Positions 1 through 10,915 of a stretch of 50,468 nt of DNA are shown in pieces. The notes beneath the pieces are model-generated. The model was not told the DNA's origin and searched no databases. It worked only from the letters and a program-made list of their open reading frames with translations. How positions within the stretch are numbered: the stretch's first letter is position 1; the number at the start of each line of letters is the position of its first letter. A program made the position numbers and the translations under genes. Source of the DNA: Desulfotomaculaceae bacterium (GTDB lineage: Bacteria > Bacillota > Desulfotomaculia > Desulfotomaculales > Pelotomaculaceae); contig JAQVOH010000004.1 of assembly GCA_028702695.1 (NCBI GenBank), positions 24,565 to 75,032 on the forward strand. Direction: 5' to 3'.

Positions 1-1949
<1,949 letters not shown>

Positions 1950-2006
1950 TTAAGAACACCTTAATCTTTAATGATAATATCTTTTCTTTCCGGGTTTAAA
2001 CCATAG

Positions 2007-3055
<1,049 letters not shown>

Positions 3056-3076
3056 CCAATTCATCATTGGCAAGTA

Positions 3077-3946
3077 TTACGCCAGCAGCGACGCCATATA
3101 CTTAATAAAATAGGCCGCTGGGACGAATATCAACTGGGCGAAACCAGTACCCAAAAGCCTGGTGATGGCCAGGTAGAGAGCCATCTGCTTGACGTCGTCC
3201 TCGCTGCGTTCACCACGTAAAGCCTGGTCGGTGATAGCCGCCGCGGTAGGATCCACCACCGTTGCTGCCAGAATAGTGGCGATACCGTTCACTACAGCCG
3301 AAAGCGTAGCTGCGGCAGCCCGGAAATCAGGGAAAAGCGCCCCGGCAAAGAGCGCGGAGAGAACCCCTGTGGTATAAATACCGGTTACAAAGAAATTGAG
3401 GATTAAAAAGGTTTTTGGAATGGCCAAGCGCCGGACCATCGCCAGCTTAAAAGTTTTTTTCCCGGGTAGGCGCATCTCTTTGGTCAGTCCTAAGATTCGG
3501 CGGGGAGAAAAGATGACCCTCCCCAGCAGCCTGGGCACCGAACCTGTTTCCTCAAAAAGATAGATAGCCCTGGTAAATATATTTACGAAAGGCGGGATTA
3601 AGGCTGCTCCTATTAATGTACCCAGGGTCGCGGCAGCTATGATCAGGCGGATATTGTGATCAAGAATGGATAGTTGGGCCTGATAGGCAGGGTGGGGAAC
3701 CAACTGTTCAAGGACAGAAATACCTGCTTGTGTTTGGGCGAGCTTGATCGCTTTTTCCACTATGGACGCCAGTAAAAAACCCTGAATGCTGTTGGCGGTG
3801 CTGGCCAACAGAAAGATTACGTTGAAAAGGGAAAAAGCGGTGGCCAACCGTTGGGTGCGAACTCCCGAGATGCGAACCGCATAAATTAGTGTATTTATCA
3901 GGTGAATAATCGCCGTCAACGCGGCAACAGCCAGGAGTCGCTCCAT
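3077..3946 (-). CDS. amj: Amj-family lipid II flippase
   Basis: A 289-residue polytopic membrane protein. The N-terminus (IIHLINTLIYAVRISGVRTQ, then LATAFSLFNVIFLLASTANS) is characteristic of the Amj/YdaH family, known in Bacillus subtilis as an alternative to MurJ that moves the peptidoglycan precursor lipid II across the cytoplasmic membrane. Several hydrophobic segments are visible, including residues 1-25, 40-60, 100-125, 185-210 and 215-240. Length is normal for the family. A GGAGG ribosome site lies just before the ATG at 3946. It sits between pcrA and the truncated ligA on the same strand and may be co-transcribed with them. In B. subtilis amj is induced by envelope stress; no matching promoter is evident here. 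Confidence 0.85.
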   Translation of the reverse strand: MERLLAVAALTAIIHLINTLIYAVRISGVRTQRLATAFSLFNVIFLLASTANSIQGFLLASIVEKAIKLAQTQAGISVLEQLVPHPAYQAQLSILDHNIRLIIAAATLGTLIGAALIPPFVNIFTRAIYLFEETGSVPRLLGRVIFSPRRILGLTKEMRLPGKKTFKLAMVRRLAIPKTFLILNFFVTGIYTTGVLSALFAGALFPDFRAAAATLSAVVNGIATILAATVVDPTAAAITDQALRGERSEDDVKQMALYLAITRLLGTGFAQLIFVPAAYFIKYMASLLA

Positions 3947-4122
3947 ACTGCCTCCATCAGGTGCTTATCTTTATTATCTCCCTAAAATGGACTGGTTTAA
4001 CTCTTAACACTTCTCCAGTGTGCATTATTATTGATATTATTTGATTGAAAAATCATGGCTGGTTTAGCATTTTAACCTATCGAAAAGCAATATAATAAGG
4101 ATTAGCAATATGCAAGGCTTAA

Positions 4123-6291
4123 CTAGTTGGCCCGCTCAAGCGGGGCATACTTGGCCAGCAACAGCTTGATGCCCTGGTCCGGGAAGGCCACTTTGAACTC
4201 TGCATTTACACCCTCCCCCTGGATACCAACAATAACACCGACGCCCCACTTACTGTGCTTCACTTTGTCCCCCAGCACAAATGCTTCCAGCGACTGGGGG
4301 CTCCGTTCACGGAAATCCCTTACCGGGGATGGTCTGGAGGATTTACTTTTAGCTGACCCGGACAGGGCATCGTCACCCTCCATGAGGTTGGGAGGGATCT
4401 CATCCAGAAAGCGGGAAGGCTTGTTATACCGCTCCGCCCCGTACAAAGTCCTCTTCCAGCAGTGGGTAAGATAGAGTCTTTCCCTGGCCCTGGTTAAGCC
4501 CACATAGCACAGCCTGCGCTCTTCCTCCATTTCACCAGGCTCCAGGAGCGAACGGCTGTGGGGAAACACTCCTTCCTCCAGACCGGTTACGAATACCACT
4601 GGAAACTCCAGTCCCTTGGCGCTGTGCAGCGTCATCAAAGAAACGCGGTCGATTTCCTCGTTCAAGTTATCCATGTCCGTGGCTAGAGTGATGTTTTCCA
4701 GGAAACTTCTCAGGTCTTTTTCCTCGGCCAAGCGGTCAAACTCTCCGGTAACGGAGAGGAATTCATCCAGGTATTCCAACCTGGTGCGGGACTCCACCGT
4801 GTCTTCGGTCACAAGCTCCTGGCGGTAACCGGTCTGCTCCATGACAGCCTGAGCCAGTTCGGTAACTGTTAAGTTCAAAGACTCCCCCGCCAGGCCCTGG
4901 ATTAACTCTCCCAAGGCGGCGCCGGCTGTCTTGGCTTTGCTCGTCAGGCCTGCTATCCCTGCCGCACCCGCCATAGACTCAAGCGGGCTGATACCCTTTT
5001 CTTCGGCAAATCCAATTATTTTGCTTAAGGAGACCTGACCGATACCCCGCTTGGGCACATTGATAATCCTGGAGAGGCTTATCGCATCGAACTGATTGAG
5101 GATTAGCCTCAGGTAAGCCAGGATATCTTTAATTTCTTTGCGTTCGTAGAATTTCTGGCCGCCAATGATGATATAGGGAATAGCCGCCCTGACGAGGATA
5201 TCTTCAAATACACGCGACTGGGCATGGGTACGGTAAAAGACAGCAAAGTCACCGTACTTACGTTTTTCCATTTCCTTTAAGCGTATGATGCGGCTGACAA
5301 CAAAATCCGCCTCGGCATGCTCATGTTCCCCAAAATAGTTTACCAGAGGAGTCCCCGGTCCGGCTGCTGTCCAAAGCCGCTTGTCCTTACGGTTGGAGTT
5401 ATTCCGGATCAGGTGGTTGGCGGCGTCCAGGATGGCGCCGGTGGAACGGTAATTTTGCTCCAACTTGATTACCTGGGCCTCGGGGTAGTCACGCTCAAAG
5501 CTCATGATATTTTTAATATCAGCCCCCCGCCAACTGTAAATACCCTGGTCGGGGTCGCCCACCACGAGTAAATTCCGGTTGGTTTTAGCCAGTAAGTTGA
5601 CCAGGACATATTGGGCATGATTGGTATCCTGGTACTCGTCCACCAGGATGTAGCGGAAGCGGTCCTGATAGTAGGCTAGGATTTGAGGATAGTCTTTAAA
5701 AAGCCGCACGGTCAAAAATATCAGGTCGTCGAAATCAACAGCGTTGTATTGTCGGATTTTTTCCTGGTAGCGATGATAAACGCTGGCGGCAGTACGACTT
5801 AAGATATCGTAGGCATGCTGTTCAAAGTCAACGGGGTTGGATAGCTGGTTCTTCGCCTGGGATATCACTGCGGCAACCGCCCTGGGCGGGAACTTTTTGT
5901 CATCCAAGGACAGTTCTTTCATGCAATCTTTAACCAGGGTTAGCTGGTCATCCGTGTCGTAGATAACAAAATTGCGATCACGCCCGTAAAACTCGACCTG
6001 CCGCCGTAGTATGCGCAGACAGGCGGCATGAAAGGTGCAAAGCCAAAGGTCGCGAGCAGCCTCCGGCGCGAGTTCCGCAACGCGGTTCTTCATCTCCTGG
6101 GCCGCCTTGTTGGTGAAGGTGATAGCTAAAATCTGGTGTGGAGATACCCTCATCTCCTGTAAAAGGTAGGCGATCCGGCTGGTCAATACTTTGGTCTTGC
6201 CGCTGCCTGCCCCGGCCAGTACCAACTGCGGACCGTCACCATACACCACGGCCTTAAGCTGATCGGGGTTGAGCTGGGATAATAAATCCAT
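4123..6291 (-). CDS. pcrA: ATP-dependent DNA helicase PcrA (UvrD family)
   Basis: A 722-residue superfamily 1A 3'-5' helicase acting in repair, plasmid replication and removal of protein roadblocks. Motifs seen in order: Q motif LNPDQLKAV, Walker A GAGSGKTKVLTSRI, TFTNKAAQEM, Walker B DEYQDTN, motif III VGDPDQGIYSWRGAD, motif IV QNYRS, motif V TLHSAKGLEFPVVFVTGLEE and motif VI VGLTRARERLYL. The C-terminal segment (VLGDKVKHSKWGVGVIVGIQ) is the Tudor-like RNA-polymerase-interacting region typical of PcrA, which separates it from other UvrD-like proteins. Start chosen at the ATG with GGAGG five bases upstream. It heads the leftward group pcrA-amj-ligA. Confidence 0.97.
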   Translation of the reverse strand: MDLLSQLNPDQLKAVVYGDGPQLVLAGAGSGKTKVLTSRIAYLLQEMRVSPHQILAITFTNKAAQEMKNRVAELAPEAARDLWLCTFHAACLRILRRQVEFYGRDRNFVIYDTDDQLTLVKDCMKELSLDDKKFPPRAVAAVISQAKNQLSNPVDFEQHAYDILSRTAASVYHRYQEKIRQYNAVDFDDLIFLTVRLFKDYPQILAYYQDRFRYILVDEYQDTNHAQYVLVNLLAKTNRNLLVVGDPDQGIYSWRGADIKNIMSFERDYPEAQVIKLEQNYRSTGAILDAANHLIRNNSNRKDKRLWTAAGPGTPLVNYFGEHEHAEADFVVSRIIRLKEMEKRKYGDFAVFYRTHAQSRVFEDILVRAAIPYIIIGGQKFYERKEIKDILAYLRLILNQFDAISLSRIINVPKRGIGQVSLSKIIGFAEEKGISPLESMAGAAGIAGLTSKAKTAGAALGELIQGLAGESLNLTVTELAQAVMEQTGYRQELVTEDTVESRTRLEYLDEFLSVTGEFDRLAEEKDLRSFLENITLATDMDNLNEEIDRVSLMTLHSAKGLEFPVVFVTGLEEGVFPHSRSLLEPGEMEEERRLCYVGLTRARERLYLTHCWKRTLYGAERYNKPSRFLDEIPPNLMEGDDALSGSAKSKSSRPSPVRDFRERSPQSLEAFVLGDKVKHSKWGVGVIVGIQGEGVNAEFKVAFPDQGIKLLLAKYAPLERAN

Positions 6292-6330
6292 TAAGTCCTC
6301 CGCTTAATCTTTTCAATTTGATCTCTATTA

Positions 6331-6359
6331 ATAATAAAGATTCTAATAAAGAAGTGCAA
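6331..6359 (-). promoter_or_regulatory. Promoter for pcrA
   Basis: On the minus strand TTGCAC (6359-6354), a 17-base spacer and TATTAT (6336-6331) form a good sigma-A promoter about 40 bases before the pcrA start. It is divergent from the aromatic operon promoter about 65 bases away. Confidence 0.6.
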
Positions 6360-6424
6360 ATCCTTCATTCCTGGCAACACCAGGGAAAAGTCTCTTTCAC
6401 GCAAAAACCTGGCACACTTTTCTA

Positions 6425-6453
6425 TTGACAAACGCACTTCATTGTGCTAGTAT
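6425..6453 (+). promoter_or_regulatory. Promoter of the aromatic amino acid operon
   Basis: A perfect -35 TTGACA (6425-6430), a 17-base spacer and a -10 TAGTAT (6448-6453). Transcription would start near 6460, leaving about 22 bases before the leader peptide ATG and about 230 bases before aroF. Confidence 0.8.
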
Positions 6454-6481
6454 CAGACTCAATATTCGAGGAGTGTTGAGA

Positions 6482-6589
6482 ATGACTAAGCTATTGTTTG
6501 CAGCAGAATACTTTTATTTTTACTTTACTTGCTTTTGGGGTAAGGTTAATTTAAGTTTCACTGCAAGCAGGTATCGATATTTAATTTAG
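6482..6589 (+). CDS. Aromatic operon leader peptide (35 aa)
   Basis: A short frame with ATG at 6482, stop TAG at 6587-6589 and a good GAGGAG site ten bases upstream (around 6470). Codons 10-15 alternate Tyr and Phe (TAC TTT TAT TTT TAC TTT) and codons 18-19 are Phe-Trp. Twelve of the 35 residues are aromatic. It lies between a strong promoter and a rho-independent terminator in front of the aro/tyr/phe operon. The peptide is probably not functional itself: its translation senses charged tRNA-Tyr, tRNA-Phe and perhaps tRNA-Trp. Stalling in the 6509-6538 codon run would leave the downstream antiterminator arm (6548-6564) free. The codon run and pairings are read directly from the sequence; the regulatory role is inferred from trp/phe-type attenuators. 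Confidence 0.88.
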   Translation: MTKLLFAAEYFYFYFTCFWGKVNLSFTASRYRYLI

Positions 6590-6645
6590 AACGAAACGAG
6601 AGTGTCTAAATGGATATCAAAGGGTTCAGCAGTGAAATTGAAATT
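6498..6645 (+). promoter_or_regulatory. Attenuator: protector and antiterminator pairings
   Basis: Three alternative pairings follow the classic 1:2, 2:3, 3:4 scheme. TTGCAG at 6498-6503 can pair with CTGCAA at 6561-6566 (1:2). Bases 6548-6564 can pair with 6629-6645 over 17 positions with one mismatch and one G-U (2:3, antiterminator). The second arm overlaps the 5' arm and loop of the terminator at 6619-6664 (3:4), so the two cannot coexist. A ribosome reaching the leader stop at 6587 would cover 6561-6566 and favour termination. Confidence 0.8.
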
Positions 6646-6664
6646 CACGCTGAGTCCTTTTTTT
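6619..6664 (+). terminator. Rho-independent terminator of the aro attenuator
   Basis: The stem 6619-6630 plus 6632-6636 pairs with 6644-6660 (17 pairs, two wobbles, one bulged A at 6631) around a seven-base loop and runs into seven Ts at 6658-6664. It lies 24 bases before the aroF start, after the leader peptide stop. Confidence 0.88.
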
Positions 6665-6688
6665 ATTAAGAAATGAGGAGAGAAAACC

Positions 6689-7693
6689 ATGATTGTCATA
6701 CTGAAGAAGAACAACCCGGATCAAAAGCAGCTGACGCCTCTTGTTTCCTGGCTGAAAAGCTTGGGCATCAGTACCCATTTCTCCGTTGGAAAACACCAGA
6801 CAATCATCGGCTTGATCGGGGATACCAGTGTCGTTGACATTGGTCTGATTCAATCGCTTGAAATCGTTGAGGATGTTAAAAGGATTCTGGAGCCGTACAA
6901 AAAAGCAAACCGCAAGTTTCACACCGATGATACTGTGGTTGATGTCAACGGCGTCAAAATCGGCGGAGGCCATTTTCAAATCATTGCAGGCCCGTGCTCA
7001 GTAGAGTCGCGTGAACAAATATGTGCCATTGCGCAAAGGGTCAAAGCATCCGGCGCATCCCTGCTGCGCGGTGGTGCTTTTAAGCCCCGCACCTCACCCT
7101 ACTCTTTCCAGGGTATGCATGCTGAGGGAATTGAATTGCTGCTCGAAGCAAAAGAGCTGACAGGACTGCCAATTGTGACAGAAATTATGAATATTTCACA
7201 CTTGCCGCTCTTTGAAGAGGTAGATGTGATTCAGGTTGGCGCCAGAAACATGCAAAACTTTGAATTGCTAAAAGAACTCGGCATGCTTCAAAGACCAATC
7301 CTTTTGAAGCGCGGCTTGGCAAATACACTGGAAGAACTGCTGATGAGTGCGGAATATATCATGGCCGGCGGCAATGGAAATGTTATTCTTTGTGAAAGGG
7401 GCATCCGCACCTTTGAAACTGCAACAAGAAACACTCTTGATATTTCAGCAATCCCTGTGCTTCGCAGCAAGACACATCTGCCCATTATTGTTGATCCGAG
7501 TCATGCCGCAGGTATCTCTGCACTGGTAAAGCCACTGTCACTCGCTTCAACCGTCGTGGGGGCGAACGGACTCATGATTGAAGTCCATAATGATCCAAGT
7601 AAAGCCCTTTGCGACGGAGCGCAATCGCTGACACCGGATGCATTTGATAATTTGGCCAATGAAGTTCGCAATGTTTTACCTTTTGCGCAGTGA
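6689..7693 (+). CDS. aroF: 3-deoxy-7-phosphoheptulonate (DAHP) synthase
   Basis: Condenses phosphoenolpyruvate and erythrose-4-phosphate to DAHP, the first step of the shikimate pathway. The 334 residues have an N-terminal ferredoxin-like (ACT-like) regulatory domain, about 1-72, and a type I-beta catalytic barrel with AGPCSVES near residue 101, RGGAFKPRTSPYSFQG, and VDPSHAAG near the end. The N-terminal domain is the one that gives feedback inhibition by Tyr or Phe in Thermotoga-type enzymes. GAGGAG precedes the ATG at 6689. It is the first structural gene after the attenuator, so the flux-controlling step is under both transcriptional and probably allosteric control. Confidence 0.95.
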   Translation: MIVILKKNNPDQKQLTPLVSWLKSLGISTHFSVGKHQTIIGLIGDTSVVDIGLIQSLEIVEDVKRILEPYKKANRKFHTDDTVVDVNGVKIGGGHFQIIAGPCSVESREQICAIAQRVKASGASLLRGGAFKPRTSPYSFQGMHAEGIELLLEAKELTGLPIVTEIMNISHLPLFEEVDVIQVGARNMQNFELLKELGMLQRPILLKRGLANTLEELLMSAEYIMAGGNGNVILCERGIRTFETATRNTLDISAIPVLRSKTHLPIIVDPSHAAGISALVKPLSLASTVVGANGLMIEVHNDPSKALCDGAQSLTPDAFDNLANEVRNVLPFAQ

Positions 7694-7726
7694 AAAGTCC
7701 GCTTTTGATGAGGAGGGTTGAAAAAA

Positions 7727-8563
7727 ATGAATATCGGGATTGTCGGTCTTGGCTTGATTGGCGGCTCAATCGCTAAAGCAATCAAACAAAACACCAAGCA
7801 CAAAGTATTTGGCACAGATATCCAGGAGTCGGTTGTTTGCCTGGCAAAGCTGCTTGAGGCCATTGACGATGTCCTCAGCGACGAGTTTCTGCCGCTATGC
7901 GACATAGTAATTGTGGCGCTTTATCCAACTGACACAATCAATTATGTACAAGCGCGTGCTGGTAGCTTTAAAAAGGGGAGTGTTGTTGCCGACAGCTGCG
8001 GGGTTAAGCAAATGGTTTGTGACGCCCTGCAGGCTACCGCAGCCAACAATGATTTTGTTTTTATCGGTTGCCACCCAATGGCCGGCGTGGAATTTTCCGG
8101 ATTTAAACATTCCAGCACTCAATTATTTCATAATGCCTCCATGATTATGACTCCTTACTACAGCGCAACGCCACTGGGACTGCTTGAAGCCATGAAACAA
8201 TTTTGGCTGAGCTTAGGATTTGCAAACATCACCCTTTGCTCTCCCGCAGAACATGACCGGATGATCGCATACACCTCCCAATTGGCACATGTGGTTTCCA
8301 ATGCCTATGTCAAAAGCAACCTGGCGCCCAAACACAAAGGGTTCTCAGCAGGAAGCTATCACGATATGACCAGAGTGGCAAAGCTGCACGAAAAAATGTG
8401 GACCGAACTTTTCTTTGAAAATAAGCAAAACCTCATGAACGAGCTTGACAGTTTAATCGAACGGCTTGTTGAATATAGTGATGCTTTAAAATCCGGCAAC
8501 CGTGGGGACGTTGAAAAACTTTTGCAGGCTGGAAGAATAATCAAAGAGTCTATCGACTGTTAA
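7727..8563 (+). CDS. tyrA: Prephenate dehydrogenase TyrA
   Basis: Oxidises and decarboxylates prephenate to 4-hydroxyphenylpyruvate for tyrosine synthesis. The NAD-binding fingerprint GLGLIGGSIAKAIK is at the N-terminus, followed by the conserved HPMAG motif with a catalytic histidine and the helical dimerisation domain (MIAYTSQLAHVVSNAY). At 278 residues it is the short form without an ACT domain. The ATG at 7727 was chosen over the in-frame TTG at 7718 because AGGAGG at 7711-7716 directly abuts that TTG but is well spaced for the ATG. It follows aroF by 33 bases in the operon. Confidence 0.93.
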   Translation: MNIGIVGLGLIGGSIAKAIKQNTKHKVFGTDIQESVVCLAKLLEAIDDVLSDEFLPLCDIVIVALYPTDTINYVQARAGSFKKGSVVADSCGVKQMVCDALQATAANNDFVFIGCHPMAGVEFSGFKHSSTQLFHNASMIMTPYYSATPLGLLEAMKQFWLSLGFANITLCSPAEHDRMIAYTSQLAHVVSNAYVKSNLAPKHKGFSAGSYHDMTRVAKLHEKMWTELFFENKQNLMNELDSLIERLVEYSDALKSGNRGDVEKLLQAGRIIKESIDC

Positions 8564-8583
8564 ATACGGGATAGGGAGCTTTT

Positions 8584-9648
8584 ATGAAAACAGTGACCGT
8601 TAACGCCTCAAGAAGTTATGACATTCTCATCGAAAACAAAAGCCTGCATAAGGCAGGAAAGGAAATATTAAAAAGGGTCTCCGCCTGCACGGCTGCAGTT
8701 GTGACCGACAATATTGTCGATGCACTATACTCAGAAGTGCTCTGCGCATCCTTGCGGCAGGCTGGCTTTGCTGTCGTGAAATTTGTATTTAATAACGGAG
8801 AAAGCTCGAAAAATCTTGCTGTTTTTGGCCAGATTCTTGAATTTTTGGCGCAGCAGCAGCTGACCAAATCTGATCTTGTGGTGGCTTTGGGGGGCGGGGT
8901 GACCGGGGATATGGCTGGCTTTGCTGCTTCCGTTTACCTGCGCGGGATTCGTCTTGTGCAAATTCCGACCACCTTGTTGGCGGCAATTGATGCCTCGGTT
9001 GGTGGTAAAACGGCAATAAATCTCACCGCAGGCAAAAATCTTGCGGGCGCCTTCTACCAACCTAGCTTCGTGCTTTGCGACCCCGCAAGCTTTTCAACCT
9101 TACCGGAGACAGTTTTCGCCGATGGCGTAGCCGAAGCAATAAAATACGGTGTACTCGCGTCTATAAAGCTGTTTGAGAAATTGGCGACTGGAAATGCACA
9201 TTGTTACATAGAAGATAGCATTGAACAATGTATCAGCATTAAGCGTGATTTAGTAATGCGGGATGAATTCGATAACGGGGATCGCCAACTGCTCAATTTC
9301 GGACACACCATAGGCCACGCCGTTGAGCATTGCAGCGGCTATTCCATCACGCATGGCCATGCCGTCGCCATCGGCATGGCGTTGATTAGCACTGCGGCCT
9401 GGCGGCTGGGGCTATCCGAAACAGACTGTGCCGAGCCGATTAAAGCCGCCCTGGCAGCCAATGATCTGCCTGTTTCCTCTCCTTTTACGGCCGGGCAATT
9501 GGCCGAGGTTGCTTTGCGTGATAAAAAACGTCGCCAAGACAGTATTACCCTTGTTATTCCCAAAAAAATCGGCATATGTGTTCTCTATCAAATACCCGTT
9601 CCTGCTCTGCCTGATTTCATCCGCCAGGGTATTGGAAAGGGGTCATAA
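8584..9648 (+). CDS. aroB: 3-dehydroquinate synthase
   Basis: Converts DAHP to 3-dehydroquinate, using catalytic NAD+ and a divalent metal. The 354 residues show NNGESSKN, GGGVTGDMAGFAASVYLRGI, PTTLLAAIDASVGGKTAIN, GKNLAGAFYQP, and the metal-binding histidines in LNFGHTIGHAVEH and SITHGHAVAIGM. Full length. It starts 20 bases after tyrA and ends one base before aroA, so it is tightly coupled in the operon. Confidence 0.96.
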   Translation: MKTVTVNASRSYDILIENKSLHKAGKEILKRVSACTAAVVTDNIVDALYSEVLCASLRQAGFAVVKFVFNNGESSKNLAVFGQILEFLAQQQLTKSDLVVALGGGVTGDMAGFAASVYLRGIRLVQIPTTLLAAIDASVGGKTAINLTAGKNLAGAFYQPSFVLCDPASFSTLPETVFADGVAEAIKYGVLASIKLFEKLATGNAHCYIEDSIEQCISIKRDLVMRDEFDNGDRQLLNFGHTIGHAVEHCSGYSITHGHAVAIGMALISTAAWRLGLSETDCAEPIKAALAANDLPVSSPFTAGQLAEVALRDKKRRQDSITLVIPKKIGICVLYQIPVPALPDFIRQGIGKGS

Positions 9649-9649
9649 A

Positions 9650-10915
9650 ATGAACATTCGTATCACGCCGTCAGCTTTGCAGGGCAGGATTGAAGCAATC
9701 CCCTCAAAATCAGACGCCCATCGCATTTTGATTGCAGCTGCTCTATCAGATCAGCCGACAGTTGTCCGGCTTGGCTCCTCCTCCCAAGATATCCAGGCTA
9801 CAATGGAATGTTTGAGGTCGCTTGGAGCGAAGATATATAACGATTCACCGGGATTTTTAAATATCTCGCCCGTTTGGCAAAATACTGTTGCTTTTCCCAA
9901 ACTTGATTGCGGCGAAAGTGGAGCGACACTGCGTTTTCTGCTGCCTGTTGCAGCGGCACTGGGTGTCCCTGTAACTTTCTCGGGACAGGGCAGACTGCCG
10001 CAGCGCCCGCTCCAACCGCTGGTGGAGCAACTGGAAAGCCACGGCTGCCACTTCGACCGGGCAAGGCTGCCGCTGACAGTTTCCGGAAGCATGACTGGAG
10101 GGCATTATACTCTGCCCGGCGATGTCAGCTCACAGTTTATCACCGGACTGCTGTTTGCGTTGCCGCTGTTAGAAAAAGACAGCCACATTGTTCTCTCATC
10201 ACAGTTAGAATCAAAAGGGTATGTCCAAATGACAATTGCAACTCTCAAAAAATTCGGCATCGCCATAGAAGAGCAAACGCGCGGCTATCAAATCAAAGGT
10301 GGACAAAAATACCTTTCGCCTCAACAGCTTAGTGTCGAGGGGGATTGGTCCAACGCCGCATTTTGGATTTGCGCAGGCGCCTTGCAAGGCAGTGAGATTC
10401 TATGTGGGGGCCTTGCTCAAGACTCAGTGCAAGGGGATAAAGAGATCATCAACTTGCTGGGCGCTTTTGACGCAAATGTGTCTTTTTTCAAAGATACCGC
10501 CCATACAGCCGGAAAACCGCTCCAGGCTCAGCGTATTAACGCGGCTGAAATACCCGATTTAATTCCTATTATTGCAGTGGTGGCGACAGCGGCAGCCGGA
10601 ACAACACTCATATACAACGCCAGACGCCTGCGGATTAAAGAAAGCGACCGACTTGCGGCAATTGCGCAAGGTCTAGCACAGCTTGGCGCCGATGTCACCG
10701 AGAGGGAGGATGCACTGCTTATCCGCGGCGGCAAACCTTTACGCGGCGGAGTTGTTCAGGGTTTTGGAGACCATCGCATCGTAATGTCAATGGCGATCGC
10801 TGGAGCACTTTGCACAAACGAGCTGATCATTGAGGGTGCAGAGGCGGTCGATAAATCCTATCCACAATTCTTTAATCATTTCAAAAGGCTTGGAGGGATT
10901 GCAGATGTCATTTAA
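9650..10915 (+). CDS. aroA: EPSP synthase (3-phosphoshikimate 1-carboxyvinyltransferase)
   Basis: Transfers the enolpyruvyl group of PEP to shikimate-3-phosphate. Of its 421 residues the N-terminal PSKSDAHRILIAAAL holds the conserved lysine, CGESGATLRFLLP is the glycine-rich PEP/glyphosate loop, and RIKESDRLAAI and GDHRIVMSMAIAG follow near the C-terminus, ending SYPQFF. The ATG at 9650 lies one base after the aroB stop with GGAAAGGGG upstream; the same frame stays open further 5' but that part overlaps aroB and carries no EPSPS homology. It overlaps aroC by 11 bases. Confidence 0.96.
   Translation: MNIRITPSALQGRIEAIPSKSDAHRILIAAALSDQPTVVRLGSSSQDIQATMECLRSLGAKIYNDSPGFLNISPVWQNTVAFPKLDCGESGATLRFLLPVAAALGVPVTFSGQGRLPQRPLQPLVEQLESHGCHFDRARLPLTVSGSMTGGHYTLPGDVSSQFITGLLFALPLLEKDSHIVLSSQLESKGYVQMTIATLKKFGIAIEEQTRGYQIKGGQKYLSPQQLSVEGDWSNAAFWICAGALQGSEILCGGLAQDSVQGDKEIINLLGAFDANVSFFKDTAHTAGKPLQAQRINAAEIPDLIPIIAVVATAAAGTTLIYNARRLRIKESDRLAAIAQGLAQLGADVTEREDALLIRGGKPLRGGVVQGFGDHRIVMSMAIAGALCTNELIIEGAEAVDKSYPQFFNHFKRLGGIADVI

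Noticed and set aside
6460-6688. T-box leader for the aro operon
   Set aside because: The leader is too short, no conserved T-box sequence or specifier stem was seen, and a peptide attenuator explains every element.
9428-9649. In-frame upstream extension of aroA
   Set aside because: Lies wholly inside aroB; EPSPS homology begins only at the ATG at 9650, which has its own ribosome site.
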